From Acanthamoeba sp. SK_2022b (Eukaryota; Discosea; Longamoebia; Acanthamoebidae): DNA of 64,000 nucleotides. Position numbers and translations under genes: made by a program. The notes below the pieces were generated by a model, which was not told the DNA's origin, searched no databases, and saw only the letters and a program-made list of their open reading frames with translations. This document shows positions 42,530 through 53,436 of this stretch, one piece after another. The stretch spans positions 160,456 to 224,455 of the forward strand of contig JANDJZ010001753.1 of NCBI GenBank assembly GCA_027943245.1, read 5' to 3'. Within the stretch, counting starts at the first letter, position 1. Every line of letters starts with the position of its first letter.

Positions 42530-45500
42530 TCACTGGAGCCACACGGTGTAGGTGAGCAGAGAACAAGGTCCCCGCCGCGACACCGTGCTGTACCGCTTGC
42601 CGCCCTTGGTCAGGAATTCTTGGAAGGCAAGCTCGTCGCGCACCGTCACCCTCTCGCCCATCTGCATGCACACGCACACGGCGTCAGTGGGCCGAGCGCA
42701 CGAAGGCGGCGGACAGTGTGCCCATACCTCGGTTTGATAGATGAAGGAAGTGCATGAGTCCTCCTTGTGGGTGGCGCCGTGCTTCTGGCTGACCAACAGC
42801 ATGAAGGGCGCCATGCGGATGCTCACGTCGGGTTCGAGCTTGGTGAAGCAGATGCGACACGGCGGCATGGTGAGCTTGCGGCAACGCTGCGTCGCCGATA
42901 TCTCGTCCTGCTTGTCCTCGCCAGTGTCCTCGCTCGTGTCCTCGCCCGAAACGCGCCCACCGCGACTCCAGTAGCTCTTCACCACCACGCTGACGGTAGC
43001 CCGTCTCTGCTCCTGCTCCCTGCCGTCCGCCTGGTGCTCCTCTTCCTTCTCCAGCCACTGCCCGAACTCCCACTCCTCGTCGCCTCCGTCCTCCAGCTCT
43101 CCCCAATCGTCCGAGCTGTGATTCGAGGGCTCCGGCCCACTTGCCGCCGACACTGGCTGAGCGTCGGCCGCCGCCCTGCCCGTCTTTGGTGTGGAGGCCT
43201 GCCTGCCGGAATCCTTGGCGCGGGCGGCTCCCGCGACGGTCAAGGGCGAAGCGAAGGAGAGGCCCGCGAGAGAGCGGTCGCCTCGAGGAGAGGCCGGTAG
43301 CGTGCCGCTCTTGGACGTCGAGCCGACGGCACGGCTGTTGCTGCCCCGCCGCGGCGAGAGGATGCGCAGGCTGCCCATGCGCTTCTTCTCCTTCTCCTGC
43401 TCCTTCTCCTTCTCCTTGTCCTTGTCTTTGTCCTTCTTCTTGGAGCCGCTGTCGTCCTTGGATTTGCCCGTCCAGCTGCTTCCCCGCTTGCGATGCTTGT
43501 CGTCGTAGGTGGCGGGCGATGCGGCCAGGAGGGGAGCCGCCTCTTCGATCGTCCGCTTCTCTCGCGGGCTGATGGCTACCCGACGCTTCTGCAGCAACCG
43601 CTCGTCGGCGCTCCGGTGCAGCGAGAGCGGGGGGATACGCTCGGCTATCGATCGAGGACCACTACCGCTCCCGCTCTCGGCCTGCTTCTCCTCGGCGAAG
43701 CACAATCGCTTCATCCGCAGCTGCAGCGTCTGGTTCTCGTGTCCGCCTTCGCCGCCTCCGGCCGCGAGACTCTGCAGGGAGAGCACGGAGCCGAACGGGT
43801 TCTTCTTGAGCTCGCGGCGCCGAGCGATGGCCCGCATGAAGTTGCTATCATCGGCCGGGCCGCCGGGCAGCGGCACCGCAGCGCCGATGGCGGAGCCGTC
43901 CATGGGACCCTGAACGGCCCCCGCGTGCTTCCTCGAGTAGCGCAGGCTGCCGTAGATCTCTGTGTTGGTGGCGCCTCTCCGCTGGGGAAGCGGCTGCAGC
44001 TGCTGCCGTATCTTGGCCTCGTTGTCCAGCGACCGACTGCGTCTCCTCTCCGCCATGGCTGCTTGGCTGCCTGCCGGCGGCGTCTGTGCCAGCTGCTCCT
44101 TCTCCTTCGCTTCGCTCTTGCCAACTGGAGCTAACTGGCCCTCGGGAGGGCCCAGCGGCTTGGCCACGGCCGTCGGGCTGCTCGCCGCGGGGGAGCCCTG
44201 CGCCTCGGCCTCGAAGTCGATCTCTTCGGCCGTGGCGGCGATGACAGAGAGAGAAGAGAACGATGAAGAGTTGGACGACGACGTGGAGGAGGGCGACGGA
44301 GAGCACTCCCCGACGTCGTGGTAATCCTCGTCTTCGTCTTCTTCGTCGTCATCAAGGCTGGTGATGATGATGGAGATGTCGGAGAGGCTGCTCTCCTCTT
44401 CACCGGTCTCTTCGCCCGGATCGCTGGAGTCGGACACACGCTGCAGCGGCTGCTGCTGTTGGAGGTGGTCAGACATGAGCCGAGGCACCGCCCCGAGGGC
44501 GCCCATTCCGCCGACCTCGCCCTCGGATTTCTTGTTCTCGCCCTCATGCAGCGAAGAGAGGAAGAACAGGATGCTCTCGTCCTGAATCGAGTGCAGGCGT
44601 CGCATGTATCGCTTCACCTTCCTCCCGTGCTGTGCCCGAAGAGGAGAAAAAGAGAGGGCAAGAAGGCGGTTGGCCAAAACAAACAAATAAATAAAGAAGA
44701 CAGAAAAAGAGGAAATCAGCGAATACGCGAAGGGGACAGGAGAGAAGCACGCATCGAGACTTAAAGCATAGATGATAGGGAGGGAGGGAGAAGGAACCTT
44801 ATCAGACAGCTTGATCTTGAAGTCCTTGCACTCTCGCTGCCATCGCTTGATGTCAGAGAGGATCTCAGAGACCAGCAGGATCTTCTCAAAATTAATCAGC
44901 CCTGACGCCTCCAGGTAGTCCAGGTTGCCCACCTGTAGTGCCGGTGGTTAGTCACGGACATTCGTACGCATGCGCGCGCAGGCGAACTGTAGTACCTGCA
45001 CAAACATGAGGTCGCGCAGGATGACGGCGAAGTAGGGCAGCTTCGGGGCGGCCCTCTTGTGGAAGAGCTGGCGGTAGGCCTTGTAGTTGCTGTGGATGGT
45101 CATGCGGGATGCGAGCTTTTCGAACACCTTCCGGTCCTTGCTGCTCACCTTGGCCCAGGCCGGGGTCAGGCGCTTGACCGAGGAGAAGTTGAGACCGGCG
45201 ATGATCTCCATGAGCCCATTGAAGTTATTGAGGTTGAACAGATGGACTGCCACCTACATCATAGGCACGCCGCGCAAGTTGTGGTTTATCACGCTCAGTC
45301 ACTAAAATAGTGAGGGCAGAGGGTGAAAGAAGAGGCTGTACCGCGATGAACTTGGTGATTTTCTTGGCCTGTTCCTTGGGCGTACCTCCCATGAGCACAT
45401 CCGTCGAGACCCAAAAGCTCACCTGAAACAGTCGCAATGGAAATGGCGTCGTCCTCATCAACAACAACGCCGCGGGGACACGCCTCTAGTGTTCATGTGT

Positions 45501-47033
45501 GCGTGTGCGTGTGCGTGTGCGTGTGCGTGTGCGTGTGCGTGTGCGTGTGCGTGTGCGTGTGCGTGTGCGTGTGCGTGTGCGAGGATCGGGTGCAGAGACG
45601 GCACATACGTTGTTGAAATGTTCAACAAACGAGCTGATATGCGGCGTCTTGTCGTCTTCGGGAGATTGCCCTGGAGTGTAGCTCTAGTCTGTGAGGTTCT
45701 GCAAGGGCAGGGAGGAAAAGGGAGGGGTGCGGGCACCTGCAGAATCTGCAGTTGGCGCTGGTCCAAAGCCGAGCTTCTCTAGAAACTCTGAAGGCGGGAT
45801 GCTAACGAACAGCTGCTGCTCCTTCCTCGTCAGCTCTGCCGCAAGCTGCTGCGCCGTGAAGTCGTCTGGACCGAGGAACGTTCATGTACAATCAGACGCT
45901 GATCCTATGCGGGAGCGCTAGCAAAAGAAATAAGATGAGGGACGTGCCAATCGTGAGGTTTTCGTCCGCGAGTTCGTCTTCGTCCTCGCTTCCGTCTCCT
46001 GTCTCCGATTCGCTTCGCGATCCGGAGCTGTCCCTTGAGTTGGCTCGCTCGCGCGGGGTGCCGTTGGGAGTGGCTGAGTGCCCAGAATGGAAGAAAAACA
46101 GTCACCGTCTTAGTGAACACGTGACCCTCGTCGCCACACTTCCCAACTCCAAGGGGAAAAGCGAAACGCGAAGAAAGAGCAAAAGCGAAGCGGGGAGAAG
46201 CGAACCTTCTCGGCTGCGGGAGGGGGACGAGGCGATCATGGTGTGTGGTGACCGCGGAGAAGGAGAGGGACTGTCGGAGAGGTGATGATGGGGCGACAGC
46301 GGCGGCTGCTGTTGCTGATGGGACGATATCGTCTTGAAGAACAGCAGCTTGTATTTGTACTGCACCTGTGCTGAGCAACGCTCCTTGATCGTCTCCAGCA
46401 GCAAAGCTGCGTGCGAGTGGGAACCACGTGTGTTTTTGAGCGCGCGAAGCGGGTGCAGTGCTTTAGAATATGAGAAGCACTGGCCAGGCACGTACCAGTT
46501 TGCGACTGCTGTGCCACGAAGTCGTCGGTGAACTCCTCTACCCACACGCGCAAGAACTCCAACAGACTTGTGACAATGCAGAGGCGGTTAAGCTCAATAC
46601 CACATGCTGAAAGGCGCAGGGAAGGAACCAAGGAGGAGGAGGAAGAGGTACCGGGTGGGCAGAGGGCTGCGCCGAGGCGCCTTGTCGGTCTCTTGCTTGT
46701 TACATGCCTTTATAAACGTGGGCTTCAAGTCAAGGGCCACGAAGAACGAAGATTGGGAGGGAGGGGGGGGGGAGGAAGAAAAAATGAAATCGCCATACAG
46801 ATCTCTGGGTGAAGGAGAAGGCGGAAAGGATATTGTCTTCGCCAGATCTTGGCAATGTCACCCGGAGAGGCGGCGAACTTGCTGTAGGTGAGAAGGAAAG
46901 ATCGCACGTAGTCCTCGTTGGTCTGCTGCATAACCATCTTGGCTAGGATGTGAAAGGCCTCGTCTTTCGTTCGACGCCTCGCCACCGAGACCGGCACCAA
47001 GCCTGAAGAGCCACCACAGGCGGGATGATCCAT
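42530..47033 (-). CDS. Ras guanine nucleotide exchange factor (RasGEF_N and CDC25 domains)
   Basis: Activates Ras-family GTPases. RasGEF_N is split over the first exons: DEAFHILAKMVMQQTNEDYV, RSFLLTYSKFAASPGDIAKI and CIVTSLLEFLRVWVEEFTDD. A Ser/Pro-rich linker follows. The catalytic CDC25 domain begins DDFTAQQLAAELTRKEQQLF and goes on with VSIPPSEFLEKLGFG, SFWVSTDVL, VAVHLFNLNNFNGLMEIIAG, PYFAVILRDLMFVQVGNLDY and ILSDIKRWQRE. After it comes a 550-residue low-complexity tail in one exon (Ser/Glu/Lys-rich, with KDKDKDKEKEKEQEKEKKR) and a short conserved-looking C-terminal domain (PPCRICFTKLEPDVSIRMAP ... SRRGPCSLLTYTVWL). The start at 47033 (MDHPACGGSSG) is the first Met in frame after an upstream stop; an extra 5' exon is possible. 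One intron is GC-AG (45947-45866). Confidence 0.87.
45496..45582. repeat. (GTGTGC)n hexanucleotide array in an intron
   Basis: About 14 copies of GTGTGC/GCGTGT inside a RasGEF-gene intron, between the exons ending HISSFVEHFNN and beginning VSFWVSTD. Confidence 0.96.
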
Positions 47034-47319
47034 CTGCCGCCTCACCTCCTCTTTGGCGTTCGAGAATACAGCGACAACAGGCAGTGAGCACCGTACTTAG
47101 TAGATACAACTAATTAACGCGATAGAGCCGATTCTCCGGGTGAAAGCTGTTCGTGAACAAGAGAGTTGCTCAGTTGCCCGTGTGTGGGGATCATGACAGG
47201 AACGCACCACAATTACCTGGTTGACTTGCTTCATCTCAATCCAGCCACTGGGCAAAAGCCGGGATCTTTAACTAAGGAGGCGAGTTCGAGTCCCGACGTC
47301 ATCTCTACACAGCGAGGAC

Positions 47320-48828
47320 ATGGAAAAGCCCAAGAAGCATGCACAGGCTGCGCAGCTTGCGACAGCATTGCAGGTGCAGCGAGGCTTGTTGGCAGCCTTT
47401 CTGGGCTCTGTTGCCGCTCTCCAATCTCCCCAATTCAGGTACGATCAGAATCTAACAATTCATCACTGCTTCTGATTGACGCAGTCCACCACGACAGACG
47501 CAAATATGGGGAATACTTTCTTATCATGAACGGCCTCGTAGCTTTCCCTCAACACCCCACCCCCTCCTACCTCCTACTGCTCACAAAGGCGACGCCACTG
47601 TAATGTCGGCCAGGCGCTGGGCATGTTCGTGGTGATGGCAGTGCTCTACGTGCCATGGCGCGTGGTGCTCTGGCTCGGTTCCTTCTTCTTCAGCATTCCT
47701 GCCGCTCAGCTGGGTACGTTCACTACTTTGAAGCGCACAATCCGGATCACGAGTGCGTGTGTTCATGGTTGCCGCTACTCGTTGTGCGTTCGGTGCGCGG
47801 CCAGGCTTTCTCGCGGGAATGGCTGACCTGATGGTGCAGTGCTGGGTCATCGTACCCACGCTTGGTCTCAGCTTCTTTAGGTTTGCGTCAGGCACCATCT
47901 TCGCCTACTCCGAGGTTGTCTATTTCACCGTTCTGGCAGGTTGGTTACCATCGGCTGATGAGATGAGCAAAAGCGGGCCTTGGTTTTCTCACCGGTTCTT
48001 GTCCGTGCCAGCAGGTTTAGACCAGACCCTGTGCGAACAGCAACGCGGCGTTACGCCCGTTGGAGCCATGACTGCTTTCTGGATCTACTGCCAACGAACT
48101 CTAAGACTACTGGGCCTGTCACTGTTGCTTTTCGTTGCCTACAACCTTCCTTACGTCGGCCACCTGGTATCTTTGCTCGCCGCACCTGATAAACTGGGTC
48201 TCCAATGCTAACGTGGTCTCTTCCCCCTCCTGCAGGCTGTGCCTCTGGCGCAGCTCTATCTGATCGGTACCGAATGAGATTGTATGCTCTGTTCTTCTTT
48301 GCTCGGCTGACCTCCTCACGCTCTTCATGTGTTTGCAATCGGGAAGCCAAAACTTTTGGGTGGCGACCAGCTGTATTTGTCGGATGCTGCTACGGCGTGA
48401 CGGCCTACGCAGGAGAAGGAGTGAGCACGTTGGCCATGCTCGCGTTCCAGTTCTGGATGTCGGCGGTCGCACTCACCCGAGAGCTTCTGGAGCCGTTCTT
48501 CACTCGGCTCCCTGACTATCGTAAACACCCGGCCATCCTACGCAAGGTTCGCTGGTCCTCTCGTTCTCGCTCTTCGCTGCGCTGATCGTTTATGGCTTCC
48601 TTTTTTTCATTCTGCTAGAGGTACTACCGATTGATGTTCGGCTTTGGGATGCCGTTTGCGCTGCTCCTGTCGGTCCCTCTCGTCGGGCCTATGGTGTGGG
48701 GACTCGCACAGGCAGCTACGGCGGCGTTGGTGGTGGAGATCGACAAGATGGAACGGAAACATAGTGCCAGAAAGGGAACACCGCCCATCACCGTCGCCAC
48801 CCAGCAGGAGCCACGAGTCCTGAGTTGA
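47320..48828 (+). CDS. EI24/CysZ-like multi-pass membrane protein
   Basis: Seven exons (47320-47438, 47589-47713, 47805-47939, 48015-48166, 48236-48266, 48371-48546, 48619-48828) give 315 residues. Start MEKPKKHAQAAQLATALQVQ, a basic amphipathic N-terminus. Several hydrophobic helices follow: FVVMAVLYVPWRVVLWLGSF, LMVQCWVIVPTLGLSF, LRLLGLSLLLFVAYNLPYVG and, near the end, FGFGMPFALLLSVPLVGPMV, then GLAQAATAALVVEIDK. The last block, with P-L-V-G-P and an Ala-rich helix, is the pattern of the EI24/CysZ superfamily and of fungal RRT8-like proteins. The C-terminal tail is Lys/Arg-rich and soluble. Membrane identity (ER or lipid droplet in relatives) cannot be told. Family assignment rests on pattern and is moderate. 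Confidence 0.68.
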
Positions 48829-48991
48829 ACGGCACGCCGTTTTTTACTTATTTATTTGTTTATTTTCGCGGACCGAGTTTTCTGCTCTTACTGTAAATCT
48901 GCAGAGCACACATATCAAAAGAGCTCTAGATATCTGAACAGGACGTTCCAGCGTACAGCTGAAGGGTCTCTTCCTCTCTGCAGACACGGCC

Positions 48992-49102
48992 ATGCTTTCA
49001 ATAGCTTTCTACGCTATTTGGTATGGAATCATCTGGGGAATCGCCCACTTCATCTATGGAGTACGACGAGAACGCGGCACCGAGGAGAACCTGGAAGTGT
49101 AG
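48992..49102 (+). CDS. Putative 36-residue single-helix membrane micro-protein
   Basis: Short frame from ATG 48992 to TAG 49100-49102. It codes one strongly hydrophobic helix rich in aromatic residues, AFYAIWYGIIWGIAHFIYG, followed by the charged tail VRRERGTEENLEV. The helix-then-basic order is that of a tail-in membrane peptide. An acceptor-like CTCTGCAG lies 8 bp upstream, so the ORF may be the last exon of a slightly longer gene, though no ATG-bearing upstream exon was found between 48840 and 48980. It might also be a chance frame; codon use does not decide. Confidence 0.35.
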   Translation: MLSIAFYAIWYGIIWGIAHFIYGVRRERGTEENLEV

Positions 49103-49740
49103 CCTTTGTCGGATCTCACTGTCGCAAGGAGAAGGCCTGGACGGCACATAATATTGTACTCCCTCCCATTGGGTGTGGGATTGTTTCATCAAGGTTTTGA
49201 GTTTGCTTCCCACAGGCGCGGTCGGCCGCACGTTTGCGTCGCCCCTGCCCTGGTAGCTCCTTTGAGCGAACTCGGGGCGGCTTTGTCCTTGATTTTTGTG
49301 CGCTGTAGCTACAAACCAATACCACCATCAATTGAATGAATCCTCCTCGCCGCTTTGAACCATTTTTTGTGTTACCTGTGCTCGCCTGTGTGCTCGCCGG
49401 GCCGAGACGACCGTGGTGCGTGGCACTTTTGCTCTCCCCTAAACTGCAGCACGATTGGCCACAGGTCGGTCGCGACAGCGGAATTGGCATGTGCTGCCGC
49501 GAGCAAGCGCAGTCTCGTTCCGCACGACCGGCCGGACTCGAAGAGGAAAAAAACGCACAAGCCCATCGATCGTTGAAGTCTTGGGTTCAGGTCGGCGCTG
49601 ACAGTGGCGTCGCTACGAAGCGGCAGAGAAACCAAGGCGAGTTACACCTCTACAGCTACGGACGAAGGAGACTGACAACATTCGAGACAAGATTTTTTGG
49701 TTCAAAAAGCACTTGAGCCCCACACCAAGGCGCAAGCGCC
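49103..49740. other. Intergenic region upstream of RFX gene
   Basis: 638 bp. A 126-residue frame at 49336-49716 has no domain, low hydrophobic order and no splice context, so it is not called. No clear TATA box. It should hold the RFX promoter. Confidence 0.45.
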
Positions 49741-50396
49741 ATGGAAAGCCCAGACGACGATCAAACCAGCAACAAGCCTCTGGTAGCCAAGGGCGATGCT
49801 AGCTGCTTCATCTTCTCATGGTATCGCCGTCTCGCCCAAGGTTGTCGTTTTTCATTTTTAGTTGTTTTGTTTCGTTCTTTACCACAAAGTCGGAAAACAG
49901 GTTCCACTGAATAATAAGTTACTTTTTTCATATTTCTTATGTTATGGTTGTGTGCTACTATTCGATTTCTGAAGGTGCCTTGGCTTCTTTCATTGGCCGC
50001 AGGCTCACCTCCAACTTTGCGGAGCGACCCAACTCGGACATGCTGCGATCAAAGGTCTACGAGCTGTACGTCGACTATTGCAAATCCATGCGCTACGAGC
50101 ACACAAATATCGCCGCCTTTGGCAAGCACTTCAAGGTCCCTCCACCTTCTCCTTGTCCTCCCAACCTCCTCGTCCTCACACCTGCGCAATTTGGGGCGAG
50201 TGTAGAGAGCCTTCCCTAGAGTGGGCACGAAGCGGCTGTCTCGCGATGGCCACACGAAGAAGCGCTACTACTCAGGCGTGGCCTACAACCCTCGCCCCAC
50301 GTCGGCCGTCGTCAATCCGCCGCCCAACCCCGCTCCCCAGGCCACTGTCTGGGTCCAAGAGAACGGTTCCAGCCAGCTCCCCTCGTTTGATCGCTC

Positions 50397-50428
<32 letters not shown>

Positions 50429-53026
50429 TCCTCTTCTGCCTCCACCTCGTCCATCCATTTTCCTCATGTGCACGTGATGGCAGGGGAGGACATCTACCTG
50501 GAGGTGCGGGACAGAGTGAGCCCGACCAACCGACGAAAGCGAGGCCGCGACCAGGATGCCGAAGTCAGCAGCGTCGACTGCAAGATCGAACCGCTCCCGC
50601 CCTTGTCGGCCGGCCAGAGCGATGCCCCCACATGCTGTGACGAGGACGATGAAAGAGACGCGGGTGAGGCCGAGGCCGAGAGAGGGGGAAAAGTGGACGA
50701 AGAGGAAGAGGGGGTGGTGGAGCTCGTTCGCCCGAGAAGGGTCGTGCCGGCCCGCAGGAAGAAGGCCATGACCGTCACGGTCGGGCCGCAGCAGATCGTG
50801 GTCGACGCCACCCAACAGACCATGGGCATCACCAGGGCCGGCGCCCACCTCGAGCTGATGGGCATGCTTACCTTCTACAGGTGCGCACAGCCCTCGGCTC
50901 GATCGACTCTGTCGGCGAGCTCCTCCCTACCCCCTCATTCGCTCGCCCACTCACTCACTCCGCTGCCGTGCAGTCGCCTGTACATCAAGGAGCTCTGGGG
51001 CATCAATCCCATCAACCCGGCCACGACGGAGGTCGAACTGCTGGCGATGGGCGTCAGCTCCCAGCGAAGCACCACCCTCGCGCTGAACAGCTGCCTGCTC
51101 ATGAGCAGTGGTGCGTGCCCTCCTTCTCATTCGCTCCTCCCCCTCTCGGCCCGCGCACGTGGCCTGACCTTGGTCCCCCTATCCCCGCATATCTAGCGAG
51201 CTTCTTGGTCGGTCACTACAGGCTCGCCGAGGAGTACTTTCACAAGGTACCGCTCATGCTCCCCGTTGGCCTCGTGCCCCTCTGGTCGATCGATCGCGCA
51301 GGCCGTTTCCTCACGAGGAGACGTGGTGTCGAAATGCAGGCGCGCTTGCATCTGGGGGAGCTGTTCGATGTGGCGGACTACGACATCGCGTGCGTGTTGC
51401 TGCCCATGTGCTGGTGGAGCCGCCTGTACTCTAAGAACTACACCGAGGGCACATGCTCCCCCCTTTCGCTTTCGCTCTTCCTTTCCTCTTCTTGTTGGCT
51501 CTCAAATAACAAAAAAAAAAAAAAAAAAAAAAAACGCTGGGCATGTACAGGGCTGGGCAAGCAGCAGTACTACGTCACTCTCGGCGAGCAGATCTGCGAG
51601 AGCGTGGACGCACGCAACGACGAAACCTATCGCAACTTTGCCTGGTACGTTTCCGTTCTTTCCTCTTCCCACCCACTCTCCATGCAGCTTGTGCCCACCA
51701 ATCAACTCCTCCCACAGTATGCGCGCCGTCCTCTCGAAGACGGACCCCTCGGGCCTTATCAAGGCGTCCAAGGAGCAGAAGCCCTATCGCCGGAACTGGA
51801 AGTCGGTGGAGGGCCTCACCTATCTCAAGTAAATGAGGCACCCTCTTCCCCACTCTATCCCTGCAGCACTCTGAGACGTTCGTGTTGTTTGTTCGTTCGT
51901 TTGTTCGTTTGTTCTATATTCTATTTATTCTATATTCATTTCTATTCCGCTTCCGTTACAGGCCCGACAAGGCGACAAGCATCGAAGTCCATCACATGAT
52001 CTCGCAGCTCTACGGCGTCGTCTATCCCATTTGTGCCTTCTACCAAGAAAGTACGCACACCCCTCCCCCCCGTGGCGTCGGCTACAGTACGGAGTGTCTC
52101 ATCGCCGTCGTTCCTCGTGTGTGGTTGGCTTGGGTTCCGCGACACGAACAGACGGATGGGGCCACCCGGGATGGACGGAACGTAAACAGCTCCTCAAGCA
52201 GAGTCTCGGCGTGGCCAACCATCTCGAGGAGACGCTTAGCGACCTGATCCGAGGGGACCAGTCGTGCACCCTCGTAAGTCGCACGACTCTTGCCCCCCCC
52301 CCCAATCACCAGCAAGCAACAGCGCTGACGCCAACTACTCGCAGATGTACACTATGATGCGCTGCGAGGTTTGTGCCGTGCGTACCTTCATCCTCTGGGC
52401 TCTGCAGAGCGAGCACCAGCTCTACGCAGCCAAGTACCCCCCCACACCTCTTGTTGGCCGAAGGCGTCGTCAGGGCCAACCCGTGCACGTCTAACTCCGA
52501 ATGCTATGGTGCCCGCGCTTTCTCTTTCTCTCTGTGTGTGTTGACAGGACCTTCGTGCATCTGCTCCTGCTGATCCCTTCGTCGATCATGGTGATGGCCA
52601 CCCACGAATTCACGACCAACGACTATCTTCTCATGCGGCTTCCCGTATGCAATCACTTCTATTAATGTTCTTATTTATAGCTCTGTTATTTATATTTGTA
52701 TTCTTCATGGCCAGGTCGACATCCTCGTGGAGACTAATGAGGAGTCCCTGCTCACGATGCTATATGACACCCTGATGGCTCACGCCAAGTCGTTCTACTG
52801 GATGCGCCGCATGTGTCAGTACATTCGGCAGCGCGTGCCCAACATATCGACCCTCGCCCCGGCGTCCTTGGCGCTGGCTGACATCGACGACGCTGACCTG
52901 ACGCCGCTCTTCACCACCGAACGCCCGCCGTCTACGTCGCCCGACCTCGGCGGTTCCTCTTCTGCCCTCCTGGCGCCACCCTACGATCTCGATTCCTCCC
53001 TATACCACACCTCTCTCACCATCTGA
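49741..53026 (+). CDS. RFX-family transcription factor
   Basis: Sequence-specific DNA-binding protein with an RFX winged-helix domain. Fourteen exons from 49741-49820 to 52715-53026 give 653 residues. The DNA-binding domain is at about 25-105, over the first three exons: FIFSWLTSNFAERPNSDMLR, SKVYELYVDYCKSMRYEHTN, IAAFGKHFKRAFPRVGTKRL and SRDGHTKKRYYSGVAYN. This follows the family pattern R(S/T)xxYxxYxxxC, (A/P)AxFGKxxRxxFPxxxTRRLGTRGxSKYHYYGI, with HTKKRYYSG in place of QSKYHYYG. A nuclear-type acidic and basic linker follows (RRKRGRDQDAE). The C-terminal 430 residues are helical (HYRLAEEYFHKARLHLGELF; CVLLPMCWWSRLYSKNYTE) and match no known RFX dimerisation domain that I can recognise. One intron is GC-AG and holds a 24-base poly(A). 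Confidence 0.85.
51511..51534 (+). repeat. Poly(A) tract of 24 in an intron
   Basis: Twenty-four A residues inside the GC-AG intron 51449-51550 of the RFX gene, only 16 bp before the acceptor, where a polypyrimidine tract would be usual. It might be the tail of an inserted retro-copy, but the flanks show no such copy. Confidence 0.95.
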
Positions 53027-53436
53027 GGGCCAGCCGCAGTTGGCGGCCAGCCCCACCGAACAGGGATTTTGTTGCCCCCCCCCCCATCTGGTAAGCAAGA
53101 GTTTGCCAACCACTCCAGCTCTACAACCGAGAAACACAACAATCTTTCTCGTGGCTACACTAAGCAATGCCTTATTTTGTTCGCATTTCTTGTGAAGGAA
53201 GACTCGCTCGCCCAAAGGATCAGAAATCAAAGCAGGGAGGCGACCTCTCGCGCCACAGCTGCAATCTTGGGTGACGATGACTGGCGGAATGGGCCGAGGT
53301 CCAACCCAAGCATGCCTACCAGCTCGCACGCCTACCCAATATACAAGCACGAGCATGAGCACCAGTACAAACCCCAGTTGTGGGGGGTAACGGGCGCGTA
53401 CATCATCGTTTTTGAACAAGAAGTGACCCAGCGCCA
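53027..53436. other. Convergent 3' region, RFX and DESI-PUL genes
   Basis: 410 bp between a plus-strand stop and the probable minus-strand stop. Minus-strand frames run open across it, but no domain is seen. It should hold both 3' UTRs; the exact end of the DESI-PUL gene is not fixed. Confidence 0.4.

Noticed and set aside
47270..47310. tRNA-like T-arm (GAGTTCGAGTCCCGA)
   Set aside because: T-stem bases do not pair and no matching D-arm or anticodon stem-loop could be built around it.
49336..49716. 126-residue plus-strand frame upstream of the RFX gene
   Set aside because: No domain, no signal peptide of normal form, no splice context and non-coding composition.
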